Shown here: positions 19,569 to 29,012 of the stretch, one piece after another | How the letters are laid out: the number at the start of each line of letters is the position of its first letter | Position numbering within the stretch: the first letter of the stretch is position 1 | Source of the DNA: Prochlorococcus sp. AG-347-M23 | GTDB taxonomy: Bacteria > Cyanobacteriota > Cyanobacteriia > PCC-6307 > Cyanobiaceae | Assembly: GCA_003278855.1 (NCBI GenBank) | Contig: QCCU01000005.1 | Span: 36,453-100,452 of the forward strand | Direction: 5' to 3' | DNA: 64,000 nucleotides | Notes under the pieces: generated by a model | What the model saw: only the letters and a program-made list of their open reading frames with translations | Told to the model about the DNA's origin: nothing | Databases searched by the model: none | Made by a program: the position numbers and the translations under genes

Positions 19569-20351
19569 ATGCTTCTAAATCTAACTGGCAAAAAAATTCT
19601 TGTTACGGGAATTGCCAACAATCGTTCAATAGCATGGGGTATCGCTCAACAACTTTCAAAAGCTGGCGCAGAACTTGGAATCACATATTTGCCTGATGAT
19701 AAGGGAAGATTCGAGTCTAAAGTTAGAGAACTAACTGAACCTTTAAATCCATCGTTATTTTTGCCTCTTGATGTTCAAAATCCAGCTCAAATTGAAGAAA
19801 TCTTTAAAAATATAAAAGACAATTGGGGGCAAATTGACGGATTAGTTCACTGCCTAGCATTTGCAGGACGAGATGAATTGATTGGAGATTATAGTGCTAC
19901 CACTTCAGAGGGTTTTGATAGGGCTCTTAATATAAGTGCGTATTCGTTAGCACCTTTATGTAAAGCAGCAAAACCACTTTTTAGTGATGGTGCTGGAGTT
20001 GTCTCATTAACTTATTTAGGTTCAGAAAGGGCGATTCCTAACTATAACGTGATGGGAGTTGCAAAAGCAGCTTTAGAAGCTTCAGTAAGATATCTTTCTG
20101 CAGAACTTGGTCCAGAAAAACAAGTCAGAGTTAACGCAATAAGTGCTGGGCCTATAAGAACACTTGCTAGTTCTGCTATAGGTGGCATTTTAGATATGAT
20201 TCACAATGTTGAAGAAAAGGCTCCTTTACGCAGAACAGTCACTCAAACAGAAGTAGGTAATACAGCTGCTTTTTTATTAAGTGATCTCTCTAGCGGCATT
20301 TCAGGCCAAACAATTTATGTTGATGCGGGTTACTGCATTAATGGAATGTAA
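19569..20351 (+). CDS. fabI: Enoyl-[acyl-carrier-protein] reductase (FabI)
   Basis: FabI carries out the final NAD(P)H-dependent reduction in each fatty-acid elongation cycle. It is a 260 aa short-chain dehydrogenase of the FabI branch: N-terminal GIANNRSIAWGIAQQLSKAG, catalytic YNVMGVAKAALEASVRYLSA (Tyr-x6-Lys), AISAGPIRTLASSAIGG and the C-terminal GISGQTIYVDAGYCINGM. It is probably an operon head; hisB follows after 20 bases, as seen in related cyanobacteria. Confidence 0.97.
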   Translation: MLLNLTGKKILVTGIANNRSIAWGIAQQLSKAGAELGITYLPDDKGRFESKVRELTEPLNPSLFLPLDVQNPAQIEEIFKNIKDNWGQIDGLVHCLAFAGRDELIGDYSATTSEGFDRALNISAYSLAPLCKAAKPLFSDGAGVVSLTYLGSERAIPNYNVMGVAKAALEASVRYLSAELGPEKQVRVNAISAGPIRTLASSAIGGILDMIHNVEEKAPLRRTVTQTEVGNTAAFLLSDLSSGISGQTIYVDAGYCINGM

Positions 20352-20371
20352 ACTAAGTTTTTTGCATAAAA

Positions 20372-20977
20372 ATGTCATCTCTAAGGCAATCTGAAATAAA
20401 AAGAAAAACGAATGAAACAGATATTTCTGTATTTATAAACTTAGATGGAAATGGAATTTCTGAGATTGATACCGGGATACCATTCTTAGATCATATGCTT
20501 CATCAAATATCCAGTCATGGTTTATTCGATTTAAAAATAAAAGCAATTGGAGATACCTATATTGATGATCATCATACAAATGAAGATGTAGGAATCGCAT
20601 TAGGCAAAGCATTTTCAAAAGCCTTGGGAGAAAGAAAAGGAATAAGCAGATTTGGACATTTCTTTGCCCCATTAGATGAAGCATTAGTTCAAGTCACTTT
20701 AGACTGCTCTGGAAGACCGCATCTATCTTATAATCTTCAATTAAAAGCCCCTAGAATAGGAAATTATGATACTGAACTAGTAAGAGAGTTTTTTATTGCC
20801 TTTGTAAATAACAGCGGTATTACTCTGCATATTAACCAAATACGAGGAAGTAATTCACATCACATAGTAGAGGCGTGCTTTAAAGCTTTTTCAAGAGCAA
20901 TGAGAATGGCTACCGAGATAGATCCAAGAAGATCTGATTCAATTCCAAGCAGTAAAGGAATGTTAGAAAAACAATAA
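20372..20977 (+). CDS. hisB: Imidazoleglycerol-phosphate dehydratase
   Basis: HisB performs the sixth step of histidine synthesis, dehydrating IGP to imidazole-acetol phosphate. Both metal-binding histidine clusters are present, [14 protein letters not shown] and [18 protein letters not shown], along with [18 protein letters not shown] and [14 protein letters not shown]. It is a stand-alone dehydratase (201 aa) without the phosphatase domain found in enterobacterial HisB. It follows fabI by 20 bases, likely on one transcript despite the unrelated pathway. Confidence 0.97.
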   Translation: MSSLRQSEIKRKTNETDISVFINLDGNGISEIDTGIPFLDHMLHQISSHGLFDLKIKAIGDTYIDDHHTNEDVGIALGKAFSKALGERKGISRFGHFFAPLDEALVQVTLDCSGRPHLSYNLQLKAPRIGNYDTELVREFFIAFVNNSGITLHINQIRGSNSHHIVEACFKAFSRAMRMATEIDPRRSDSIPSSKGMLEKQ

Positions 20978-21049
20978 AATAGGAATTTTTTTGAATCAGC
21001 CACAATTCTGTTGATTTTTGGCGAAGATAGACAAAGTTATTATTTTGTT

Positions 21050-22534
21050 GTGACTAATTTACAAGATAAAAAAATTGATAAATTCAATATTTTTAAAAAA
21101 GAAGATTGGTCAAGTGCTTATCAAAATGTAGAAAAGGAGCTAACTAAAGAGCCTCTAAAAATTAGTAAAGGTAATAATATTAAAAATTTAAATGGAACAC
21201 TATTAAGAAATGGACCAGGAATATTAGAGAGAGGTGGGCAATGGGTTCATCATCCATTTGATGGTGATGGGATGATAACATCCATAAAATTCGAAAATGG
21301 TCAGCCATTCTTAACAAATAGATTTGTTAAAACCAAAGGCTTTTTGGAAGAAGAAAAAATAGATAAATTTATTTATAGAGGTGTTTTTGGAACACAAAAA
21401 AATGGAGGAATTTTAAATAATGCATTAGATCTAAAATTCAAGAATATCGCTAATACACATGTCGTTAAATTAGGAGATGAAATTCTCGCATTATGGGAAG
21501 CAGCCGGTCCACATGCAATGGATCCTGATAGTCTTGAAACTATTGGTTTAACAACATTAAAAGGGGTACTCAAGCCTAACGAAGCATTTAGTGCTCATCC
21601 CAAAACAGATCTAAACTCAAATGCATCTTCAGAACTTTTAGTAACTTTTGGAGTACAAACCGGGCCCAAAAGTACCATTAGATTAATGGAATTTGATAAT
21701 GCTGGTACAAATTCTGGAGAGCTCATTTTTGATAGAAAAGATACCTTTAATGGCTTTGCATTCCTTCATGATTTCGCAATTACAACTAATTGGGCAATAT
21801 TTTTACAGAATGCTATTGATTTCAATCCTCTTCCATTTGTAATGGGTCAAAGAGGAGCAGCACAATGCCTAAAGTCAAACCCAAATAAAAAGGCAAAGTT
21901 TTTCATTATCCCCAGAGAAAGTGGATTATTTAGAGGACAGCCTCCTTTAACAATAGATGCTCCAGAAGGATTCGTTTTTCATCATGTAAACGCATTTGAA
22001 AAAGATTCCAAAATCGTATTAGATAGTATTTTTTATGATGATTTCCCATCAGTTGGCCCAGACGAGAATTTTAGGGATATTGACTTTGATAAATATCCAG
22101 AAGGAAAACTTAAAAGATCAATTATCGATCTAAAGACAAAAACTTGTGAACTTGAAACTTTCAATGAACAATGTTGTGAATTTGCTGTTGTTAATCCTAA
22201 AAACTTAGGATTAAAAGCAACTTATAGTTGGATGGCAAGCACATCTCAAAAGCTGGGAAACGCTCCACTTCAAGCAATAAAAAAAATAAATTTAACTTCT
22301 AAGGAAGAGATTTTTTGGTCAGCAGGTCCAAGTGGATTTGTTAGTGAACCAATTATGGTTCCATCAGAAAACTCTTCAAAAGAAGATGAGGGATTTTTAT
22401 TTATACTTCTATGGAACGGAGAAAGAAGAGGAAGCGATTTAGTGATATTAGACGCAAAAGACTTAAAAGAATTAGCTGTTTATGAATTACCCATTTCAAT
22501 TCCTCATGGCCTTCATGGATCTTGGGTTAATTGA
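21050..22534 (+). CDS. Carotenoid cleavage oxygenase family protein
   Basis: This is a non-heme Fe2+ oxygenase of the carotenoid cleavage/RPE65 family, which splits carotenoids or apocarotenoids to aldehydes. The four iron-ligand histidines are in the expected blocks: AHPKTD, FLHDFAIT, FHHVNAFEKDS and the C-terminal IPHGLHGSW. The N-terminal LNGTLLRNGPGILERGGQ and HHPFDGDGMI blocks are typical. The ORF track starts at a TTG (21011); I prefer the GTG at 21050 (MTNLQDKKIDKFNIFKKEDW), giving 494 aa, but either is possible. The cleavage site and substrate cannot be told from the sequence. Confidence 0.88.
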   Translation: MTNLQDKKIDKFNIFKKEDWSSAYQNVEKELTKEPLKISKGNNIKNLNGTLLRNGPGILERGGQWVHHPFDGDGMITSIKFENGQPFLTNRFVKTKGFLEEEKIDKFIYRGVFGTQKNGGILNNALDLKFKNIANTHVVKLGDEILALWEAAGPHAMDPDSLETIGLTTLKGVLKPNEAFSAHPKTDLNSNASSELLVTFGVQTGPKSTIRLMEFDNAGTNSGELIFDRKDTFNGFAFLHDFAITTNWAIFLQNAIDFNPLPFVMGQRGAAQCLKSNPNKKAKFFIIPRESGLFRGQPPLTIDAPEGFVFHHVNAFEKDSKIVLDSIFYDDFPSVGPDENFRDIDFDKYPEGKLKRSIIDLKTKTCELETFNEQCCEFAVVNPKNLGLKATYSWMASTSQKLGNAPLQAIKKINLTSKEEIFWSAGPSGFVSEPIMVPSENSSKEDEGFLFILLWNGERRGSDLVILDAKDLKELAVYELPISIPHGLHGSWVN

Positions 22535-22536
22535 AT

Positions 22537-23112
22537 TTAAGAAAAAATTTCAATTAAATCTGGAATAATTTTTTTTAATGCTTTACCTCTATGACTACAA
22601 GAGTCTTTAATATCATTATTCATTTCTGCGAAAGTTAATCTGGTAGAACTCTCCTCAAAAATTGGGTCATACCCAAAACCACTTATTCCTCTTGGGTTTA
22701 AAATAATTTTGCCATGACATTTGGCCTCAGATTCAATAATCACTTCACCATTTGGGGAACAAACACAAATATTAGCAATAAAGAAAGCACTTCTATTTTG
22801 CACTCCATCAAGTTCTCTTAAAACTCGTTCAATTCTCTTCTGATCATTTTCTGCATATCTAGATGAGTAAATGCCAGGCTTACCACCTAGTGCTTCAATA
22901 CAAATTCCTGAATCATCTGCTATTGAAAAATTATTTGTTTTTCTCGAAACTTCACTCGCTTTTTTAATTGCATTATCTCTAAATGTCAGTCCATCCTCTT
23001 CAACTTCTAATGATTCTGGCTGGAGTAACAATTTACAATTAACTCCAGCAAGCAATTTCTTATATTCTTCAATTTTACCTTTATTCTTACTCGCTAAAAA
23101 TAAATTTTTCAT
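22537..23112 (-). CDS. rdgB: Non-canonical purine NTP pyrophosphatase (RdgB/HAM1)
   Basis: The enzyme hydrolyses dITP, ITP and XTP so that deaminated purines are not built into nucleic acids. Motifs: FLASKNKGKIEEYKKLL at the start, ADDSGICIEALGGKPGIYSS and RGISGFGYDPIFEE, then FAEMNNDIKDSCSHRGKAL. The ORF track extends to 23151, but that adds MGPRIYKFGGKIR, which overlaps the upstream mutase gene; the ATG at 23112 (MKNLFLASKNK) leaves 2 bases after the mutase stop and gives the family's usual 191 aa. Confidence 0.94.
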   Translation of the reverse strand: MKNLFLASKNKGKIEEYKKLLAGVNCKLLLQPESLEVEEDGLTFRDNAIKKASEVSRKTNNFSIADDSGICIEALGGKPGIYSSRYAENDQKRIERVLRELDGVQNRSAFFIANICVCSPNGEVIIESEAKCHGKIILNPRGISGFGYDPIFEESSTRLTFAEMNNDIKDSCSHRGKALKKIIPDLIEIFS

Positions 23113-23114
23113 CC

Positions 23115-24569
23115 TTATTTTCCCGCCAAATTTATAAATTCTTGGCCCCACTCTAATACCTCAATTAGATAAGATTCTTTTGGTGCTTCACAATATAACC
23201 TTAAAAGAGGTTCCGTTCCTGAAAACCTAAAAAGAAGCCAAAAATTTTTATCAATTCTCAACTTTATTCCATCGATCTTTGAGATACTTTTTAACTTGTG
23301 ATTATTAATATTCTCAGGAATATTATCTATGATAAATTCTTTTACGTTATTTTTTTCTGACTGATTTGGAAATTTAATATCAATTCTTTTATAAAAACTT
23401 GGCCCAAAATCTTCTTGAATTTCATCTAAGGTTTCATATAAATATTGAGATTTTTCAGCAATTCCATTTAATAAAACCATCGCTGCATATAGAGCATCTC
23501 TTTCAGGCATAAAGTCACCAAAACCAACTCCCCCAGATTCCTCTCCTCCAATAAATATTTTTTCTTTAATCATTTTTTCAGCAATATATTTAAAGCCAAC
23601 TGGAAGTTCAAAAACATCTCTATTTTGACTCTCTGATATATTTTTAATAATATCTGAACCACTAACGGTCTTTAAAACTGGATAAGAATTATTTTTAATT
23701 TCGCCCAAATAGCTAATAAAGTATGGGAGTAAATCTTGAGTACTAGAGTATCTTCCTTTTTCATCAATTGCCGCAATTCTATCACCATCCCCATCAAATA
23801 TAATTCCTAAAGTTTTCACTTCATTTGTTGAATTTTTAATTAGTGTTTGTTTTAGATCATCTGCATAATTCAAAAGAGGTTCAGGAGGTTTTCCTCCAAA
23901 AAAAGGATCTGCATCTTTCCTGATTTCTGAAATCACTTCTAAATCATTAGAAGCAAAAATCTCAGACATACAATTTGCAGCTGAACCATGCATGGAATCT
24001 ACAAAAATTCTCAATTTCATTTTTTTTAATCTCTTGGAAATATGGTCAATATCAAAAAGGGATTTAATTCTATCTAAATGAAATTTCTTAATATCAACCA
24101 ATTGATTAATACCATCTATTTTTTCAATTGAATTTCCAAGCATTAATCTTTTTTCAACTTCACTTGTAAAGGATTCGTCAACAGAACATCCATTAAAACT
24201 CTTTATTTTCAAACCTAGCCAATTATATGGATTATGACTTGCTGTAATTACTAACGCTCCAAGACAACCGACTTCTTTAGCATAGAAACTACAAGAGGGT
24301 GTTGTAACAAAGCCATCAGATAAGATGGGTTCGAAACCACATCCTCTTACAAAAGGCACTATTTGCTTGGCAAATTCACAAGCCATAAATCTGCGATCAT
24401 ATCCAATAATAATTTTCTTTGAATTAACTTCTTTATAGTATTGATAATGCAACTCCTGACATGCAGCGACAACAACTCTTGAAAGATTGGACAGGTTAAA
24501 GTCAAAACCAATAATTCCTCTCCAACCATCAGTTCCAAATTTTATCTTGTCTAAGATATCAGCTTTCAA
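23115..24569 (-). CDS. Phosphoglucomutase/phosphomannomutase family protein
   Basis: This alpha-D-phosphohexomutase (484 aa) interconverts hexose 1- and 6-phosphates, most likely glucose phosphates for glycogen and nucleotide-sugar supply. The four domain signatures are present: phosphoserine loop VITASHNPYNWLGLKIKSF, metal loop FDGDGDRIAAID, sugar loop GGEESGGVGFGDFMPERDAL, and phosphate-binding RFSGTEPLLRLYCEA. It starts with TTG (MKADILDKIKFGTDGWRG). It is distinct from glmM further along the window, which has the shorter bacterial GlmM layout. It is translationally close to rdgB (2 bases). Confidence 0.9.
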   Translation of the reverse strand: MKADILDKIKFGTDGWRGIIGFDFNLSNLSRVVVAACQELHYQYYKEVNSKKIIIGYDRRFMACEFAKQIVPFVRGCGFEPILSDGFVTTPSCSFYAKEVGCLGALVITASHNPYNWLGLKIKSFNGCSVDESFTSEVEKRLMLGNSIEKIDGINQLVDIKKFHLDRIKSLFDIDHISKRLKKMKLRIFVDSMHGSAANCMSEIFASNDLEVISEIRKDADPFFGGKPPEPLLNYADDLKQTLIKNSTNEVKTLGIIFDGDGDRIAAIDEKGRYSSTQDLLPYFISYLGEIKNNSYPVLKTVSGSDIIKNISESQNRDVFELPVGFKYIAEKMIKEKIFIGGEESGGVGFGDFMPERDALYAAMVLLNGIAEKSQYLYETLDEIQEDFGPSFYKRIDIKFPNQSEKNNVKEFIIDNIPENINNHKLKSISKIDGIKLRIDKNFWLLFRFSGTEPLLRLYCEAPKESYLIEVLEWGQEFINLAGK

Positions 24570-24649
24570 ATTTAAAATTTCCTTGATTTCTTTTAATTAT
24601 CTATACTAATTTAAATGAGTAAATTTTAAAACCGCCCTTAAACAATAAT

Positions 24650-26068
24650 TTGAATTCTCTTCATTTAAAAAGTTTTATAAGATGCAAAAGAAAAGCATGG
24701 CTCGATTTTAAGGGTGAAAAATCTTATGAAGTTTGGTCTCCCCACAAAGCTATAGATAAAATTAAGCAGTTTCAAATTTTCTCTAAATTTTGTAATGGTG
24801 AAATATATACAGGATTAAAAGCCTGTGAAAATGGTTATCAAGGGGTAATTGGATTAAAAATCAAAGGGAATCTTTTCCAAAATATAAACGCAGAGATACG
24901 TCCACAATTACTTGTAAAGACTACAGGTAAAAGTAAATGGGGACAATATAAATATTTACCTGCTGTTTATAAGTTAGGCTACAAAACAACAAAAGAACAT
25001 TTATTCGACTTAGCTTTTAGTTCTATTCTATTAGAAACTTTTCAAGAATCTAAAATTGAGAAAGGATTAGTAATTTCAACTTTTGATAAAAAAGTTAAGG
25101 TTGAAGAAATTTATTTAAATAAAAAATTAAGAAAAAAAGTTTTAAATGTTTTATTAAATTTGGATGAATGCTTGGAGGGATCCATACCAGACATAACTCA
25201 AGATAGAAAAAAATGTACTATTTGTTCCTGGCAAAAATTTTGTAACAAAGAAGCAAAAATAAATGGATATCTAACAGATATAGATGGAATAGGTTCCAAA
25301 ACCGCCTCATTACTCAAAGCGAAAGGAATAACTAATACCCAAACATTAGCTGCGTATAACGAGAAACAACTTGGAGAGAAATTATCTAAATCGAACGATA
25401 AAAAGTATGAAAAAGCGTCCGTATTTGTAAAGCAAGCACAAGCATATATCTCTGGAGAAGCATATTTAATTTCTAATAAAAATAATACGGAAGATTTATT
25501 AGAAAAAATATGTTCGGGATTTTATATATTAGATATTGAGTCAAATCCGGATGAAAGGCATGATTTTTTATATGGATTTTTAAAAGTAAAAAATTTGGCC
25601 ATAAAAAAAGAAAATCTTATTTATGAACCAATCTTAAATCTTAAAAATAATAAAGGAAAATCTTACAGGCAAATTATTGAAATACTTTTTTCACACAAGG
25701 AATGGCCAGTTTTGCATTACGGAGAAACTGAAAAAATATCATTAATTAATATTGCTAAAGAACTAAATTTTAGTTTTGAAGAAATTGATTCACTTGCCTC
25801 AAGATTTATTGACTTACATACCTTAATTAGAAAGTCTTGGATATTACCACTAAAAAACTATAGCTTGAAAACTGTTTCTAATTGGCTTGGATTCGAATGG
25901 ATGCAGAAAAATGTAAGTGGCTCGAAAGCACTTTATTGGTGGATTCAATATCAAATTAAAGAAAACGAAATATTTTTAAAAAAAATTATCCAATATAACA
26001 AAGATGATTGTTTGGCTACTCTAAAAATTGCAGAATATTTAATCAAAGATCAATTAAAGAAAAATTGA
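24650..26068 (+). CDS. TM0106-type RecB-like nuclease with helix-hairpin-helix and RNase H-like parts
   Basis: This 472 aa protein matches the layout of the TM0106 family of RecB-like putative nucleases. The N-terminal half (SFIRCKRKAWLDF, then a PD-(D/E)xK-like fold) ends in a cysteine cluster CTICSWQKFC, which resembles the Fe-S cysteines of Cas4/AddB-like nucleases. A helix-hairpin-helix segment (DIDGIGSKTASLLKAKGIT) follows. The C-terminal third looks like a DEDD-type exonuclease (FYILDIESNPDERHDFLYG; ending NKDDCLATLKIAEYLI). The biological role is unknown. It starts with TTG and overlaps ygfZ 3' to 3' by 15 bases. There is no CRISPR array or cas gene nearby. Confidence 0.75.
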   Translation: MNSLHLKSFIRCKRKAWLDFKGEKSYEVWSPHKAIDKIKQFQIFSKFCNGEIYTGLKACENGYQGVIGLKIKGNLFQNINAEIRPQLLVKTTGKSKWGQYKYLPAVYKLGYKTTKEHLFDLAFSSILLETFQESKIEKGLVISTFDKKVKVEEIYLNKKLRKKVLNVLLNLDECLEGSIPDITQDRKKCTICSWQKFCNKEAKINGYLTDIDGIGSKTASLLKAKGITNTQTLAAYNEKQLGEKLSKSNDKKYEKASVFVKQAQAYISGEAYLISNKNNTEDLLEKICSGFYILDIESNPDERHDFLYGFLKVKNLAIKKENLIYEPILNLKNNKGKSYRQIIEILFSHKEWPVLHYGETEKISLINIAKELNFSFEEIDSLASRFIDLHTLIRKSWILPLKNYSLKTVSNWLGFEWMQKNVSGSKALYWWIQYQIKENEIFLKKIIQYNKDDCLATLKIAEYLIKDQLKKN

Positions 26069-26890
26069 TCCTACAGATTTATTGATAATAATTTTTCCAA
26101 AAATTTCAGAAAAAAAATAACTTCCTTCCTCTAAATATTTTCTTTTTATCATTGCTAAACCTTTTATTTGAGAATCTGATTTAAAAAAACTAGTGATTTT
26201 GCCTACAGAAATATGCTTGGCGGAATTTATATATAAATTTTTATCTGCAAAGTCTAAATTCAAATTAGATTCTAATGATTTCCAAGTTCTTATTTCCTGT
26301 TTTAAAGAAGAAACATTTTTTATTTTTGACATTGTTTCTTGCCCTAAATAACAACCTTTATTAAAATTTATAAGATCTTTTAATCCCAATTCAAGAGGAT
26401 TATTTTTTCCGTTTATTTCCATTTCTAAAGAAGGTATGGCCTGATTAATCTTCCAAAGTTTTAAATCATTGGAATTTAGTAAATTTAATTTATTTTTATA
26501 TATTTCAAATTCTTGATCTTCTTTTTTGAAGAAAATAGGCTCAAAAGTTCTCCATGAACTAGCTTCATCAATTTGCTGAATTCTATTTATCAAGTAAGAT
26601 TCACTTATAAGTACATCGTCTGCTGGAAAAATAATTTGATTAAAGTAATCAGTTATTTCATGAGTGTTACCCGCCAAAATAATAACTTCTAAGTTTCTTT
26701 CTAAAAAATTAATTTCAATTAATGACCTTAAAACTCCATTTGGAGTTAACCAACAAGTTTTGATAACTTTATTTTCTGAATTTAGGATATTACCAGTTGT
26801 TATTCCATTCAAAAATGTTCTGGCATCTTTTCCAGTAATAGAAAAACAATCAAATTTTTCAAGCCAAAACTTTTTTGTTGTATCTTGCAT
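26054..26890 (-). CDS. ygfZ: YgfZ/GcvT-like folate-binding protein
   Basis: This 278 aa tetrahydrofolate-binding protein resembles the T-protein of glycine cleavage. The family's signature, FNKGCYLGQETMSKI (KGCYxGQE), is intact with the conserved cysteine. YgfZ supports repair or assembly of certain Fe-S enzymes, such as MiaB, in E. coli. Sequence around the N-terminus (FSITGKDARTFLNGITTGNI) is also typical. It is shorter than E. coli YgfZ by about 45 residues. It overlaps the TM0106-like nuclease gene convergently by 15 bases and lies 10 bases after pyrE. Confidence 0.85.
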   Translation of the reverse strand: MQDTTKKFWLEKFDCFSITGKDARTFLNGITTGNILNSENKVIKTCWLTPNGVLRSLIEINFLERNLEVIILAGNTHEITDYFNQIIFPADDVLISESYLINRIQQIDEASSWRTFEPIFFKKEDQEFEIYKNKLNLLNSNDLKLWKINQAIPSLEMEINGKNNPLELGLKDLINFNKGCYLGQETMSKIKNVSSLKQEIRTWKSLESNLNLDFADKNLYINSAKHISVGKITSFFKSDSQIKGLAMIKRKYLEEGSYFFSEIFGKIIINKSVGSIFL

Positions 26891-26900
26891 TTTGAAATAA

Positions 26901-27461
26901 TTATAAAAAGTCTTTTATTGTAAAAAGACTCTTTAATTTAACATTTTCATCTTTAAGGGCTTCTAATCCCCCTTCTTGCCTATCGACTATAGACAAAACT
27001 TCCTCAACAAGATAATTATTTTCGCGCAACTTTTTTATTGCTTTTATTACTGAACCAGCTGTTGTTACTACATCCTCCAAAACAGTTACCAAAGTTCCTT
27101 CCTCTAATGTAGGTCCCTCTATTCCAGCTTTGGTTCCGTATTGTTTTATTTCTTTCCGAATTATTAAACCATTAAGTCCTAAGCCTTGCGAAGCTGCTTT
27201 GACGATTAATCCGCTTACAAGAGGATCTGCACCTAAAGTCAAGCCTGCCACAGTTTTTGACCTTGAGTCCTTTAACTCTAAAAATAATTCACTTATTAAA
27301 TTTAAGCCTTGGCCATTTAATGATACCGGTTTACAATTCAAGTAATGACTGCTTTTTTTTCCTGAAGATAAAGTGAAGTTTCCTTTCTTGTAAGATTTTT
27401 CAATTAACTGGGTTAATAATTTTGTCTTATTTACGTCATACTTTTCAGAGAAATTTCCCAT
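26901..27461 (-). CDS. pyrE: Orotate phosphoribosyltransferase
   Basis: PyrE joins orotate and PRPP to form OMP in pyrimidine synthesis. The PRPP motif [18 protein letters not shown] is exact, and [17 protein letters not shown] plus [16 protein letters not shown] are the orotate and phosphate-binding regions. It is a stand-alone 186 aa enzyme without an OMP decarboxylase fusion. It lies upstream of ygfZ (10 bases) and divergent from the CAU tRNA. Confidence 0.95.
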   Translation of the reverse strand: MGNFSEKYDVNKTKLLTQLIEKSYKKGNFTLSSGKKSSHYLNCKPVSLNGQGLNLISELFLELKDSRSKTVAGLTLGADPLVSGLIVKAASQGLGLNGLIIRKEIKQYGTKAGIEGPTLEEGTLVTVLEDVVTTAGSVIKAIKKLRENNYLVEEVLSIVDRQEGGLEALKDENVKLKSLFTIKDFL

Positions 27462-27602
27462 TTGTAAAAGTTAAATTTATATTTACAGATTAGAAGAAAA
27501 AAAAGAAATCTCACAAAAACTTCCTAATGAGGTGTTTTTTGAAATATTATTTTTATATTGTATATTGAAATTCAATGTAATTAAAATTACATAAATTCCC
27601 TT

Positions 27603-27675
27603 GGGGGTGTAGCAATCTGGTGAATGCACCAAACTCATAATTTGGCTAAGGCGAGTTCGATCCTCGCCACCCCCA
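27603..27675 (+). tRNA. tRNA with anticodon CAU (elongator Met or Ile2)
   Basis: The 73-base cloverleaf has an acceptor stem GGGGGTG/CACCCCC, a short D-stem GCA/TGC, an anticodon stem CCAAA/TTTGG with loop CTCATAA, and a T-arm GCGAG-TTCGATC-CTCGC; the discriminator is A and no CCA is encoded. The anticodon stem lacks the GGG/CCC of initiator tRNA. Whether C34 is modified to lysidine (Ile2, AUA codons) or it reads AUG cannot be decided without comparison to the genome's other CAU tRNAs. Confidence 0.9.
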
Positions 27676-27693
27676 TTATTTATTTGTCATTGA

Positions 27694-28962
27694 ATGAAAA
27701 TAACTCTACTTTTATTTCTTTTATTTCTACCAGCTTTTTTCGCAGCGAGTGAACTCTCTTTTTTATTAATAAGGCCAAGTAAAGTTTTACGGTTAATAGA
27801 AGAAAAAAAGAAAGGAGCATTTTCAATTTTAAAAATCCAAAAACGTTTTAGATCTTCACTAATTGCTTCTCAATTTGGAGTAACAATTTCATTAATTGCA
27901 ATTGGATGGCTTAGCAATAACCTTGCTAAGGATTATTGGAAAAGCAATATTTTATCAAATAGATTTTATGATCTTCTATTGTTTTTATTTGTTGTTTTAG
28001 TTGTTACTCTCGTTTCTGGACTAATCCCTAAAGCTTTAGTAATTAACAATCCAGAATCTGCTGCATTAAGGCTTACAACAATATTTGATGCCGTGAGAAA
28101 AGCCATGAATCCTATAGTGAAAACAATAGAATTCTTTGCTAGCGCCTGTTTAGGATTGTTCAATTTAAATAACAAATGGGATTCTTTAAACTCGGGTTTA
28201 TCAGCTGGAGAATTAGAAACTCTTATAGAAACAGATAACGTAACAGGTTTAAAACCAGATGAAAAGAATATTCTTGAAGGAGTTTTTGCTTTAAAAGATA
28301 CTCAGGTTAGAGAAGTGATGATTCCAAGATCTGAAATGGTAACTTTGCCAAAAAATATAACCTTTTCAGAACTTATGAAACAAGTAGATAAAACTCGACA
28401 TGCTCGCTTCTTTGTGATTGGTGAGTCTTTAGATGATGTATTAGGTGTATTAGATTTGCGTTATCTAGCTAAGCCAATATCAAAAGGTGAAATGGAAGCC
28501 GATACATTATTAGAGCCATTCCTTTTACCAGTAACAAAAATCATAGAAACATGTTCACTAGCAGAAATATTTCCAATAGTAAGAGACTACAATCCTTTCT
28601 TACTAGTAGTTGATGAACACGGTGGAACAGAAGGACTTATAACTGCAGCTGATCTAAATGGTGAAATAGTTGGGGAGGAAATGCTCAATAATAGAATTTA
28701 TTCAGACATGAGAATGTTAGATAATTTCTCTAAAAAATGGTCAATAGCTGGAAAATCAGAAATTGTTGAAATCAATAAAAAGATAGGATGTTCAATTCCA
28801 GAAGGGACTGATTATCATACTCTTGCTGGATTTATGTTAGAAAAATTTCAAATGGTTCCAAAAATTGGCGACGTTTTAGATTTTAATAATATTAAATTTG
28901 AAGTTATTTCTATGTCAGGGCCAAAAATTGATCGTGTTAAAATAATTCTTCCCAAAAGCTAA
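27694..28962 (+). CDS. CNNM/HlyC-CorC family membrane protein with CBS domains
   Basis: This 422 aa protein has an N-terminal DUF21 membrane domain with three or four helices (LLLFLLFLPAFFAASELSFL, LLLFLFVVLVVTLVSGLIP), a pair of CBS domains (the first contains REVMIPRSEMVTLPKNITF, the second VVDEHGGTEGLITAADLNGE) and a C-terminal CorC/HlyC domain (IGCSIPEGTDYHTLAGFMLE). Related proteins are implicated in Mg2+ or Co2+ efflux; the name haemolysin is historical. It starts 18 bases after the CAU tRNA. Its ion substrate is not shown by sequence. Confidence 0.88.
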   Translation: MKITLLLFLLFLPAFFAASELSFLLIRPSKVLRLIEEKKKGAFSILKIQKRFRSSLIASQFGVTISLIAIGWLSNNLAKDYWKSNILSNRFYDLLLFLFVVLVVTLVSGLIPKALVINNPESAALRLTTIFDAVRKAMNPIVKTIEFFASACLGLFNLNNKWDSLNSGLSAGELETLIETDNVTGLKPDEKNILEGVFALKDTQVREVMIPRSEMVTLPKNITFSELMKQVDKTRHARFFVIGESLDDVLGVLDLRYLAKPISKGEMEADTLLEPFLLPVTKIIETCSLAEIFPIVRDYNPFLLVVDEHGGTEGLITAADLNGEIVGEEMLNNRIYSDMRMLDNFSKKWSIAGKSEIVEINKKIGCSIPEGTDYHTLAGFMLEKFQMVPKIGDVLDFNNIKFEVISMSGPKIDRVKIILPKS

Positions 28963-29012
28963 ATGTGACTCCCCATAGAGGATAATGATAATTAATATAT
29001 GGATTTGAAATT

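Noticed and set aside
24650-26068. Cas4-like nuclease suggesting a CRISPR system
   Set aside because: The cysteine cluster resembles Cas4, but there is no repeat array or other cas gene in the window, and the HhH and exonuclease-like regions point to the TM0106 family.
27462-27602. Small inverted repeats near the CAU tRNA, such as GTAATT/AATTAC
   Set aside because: Short AT-only dyads are expected by chance in such AT-rich sequence.
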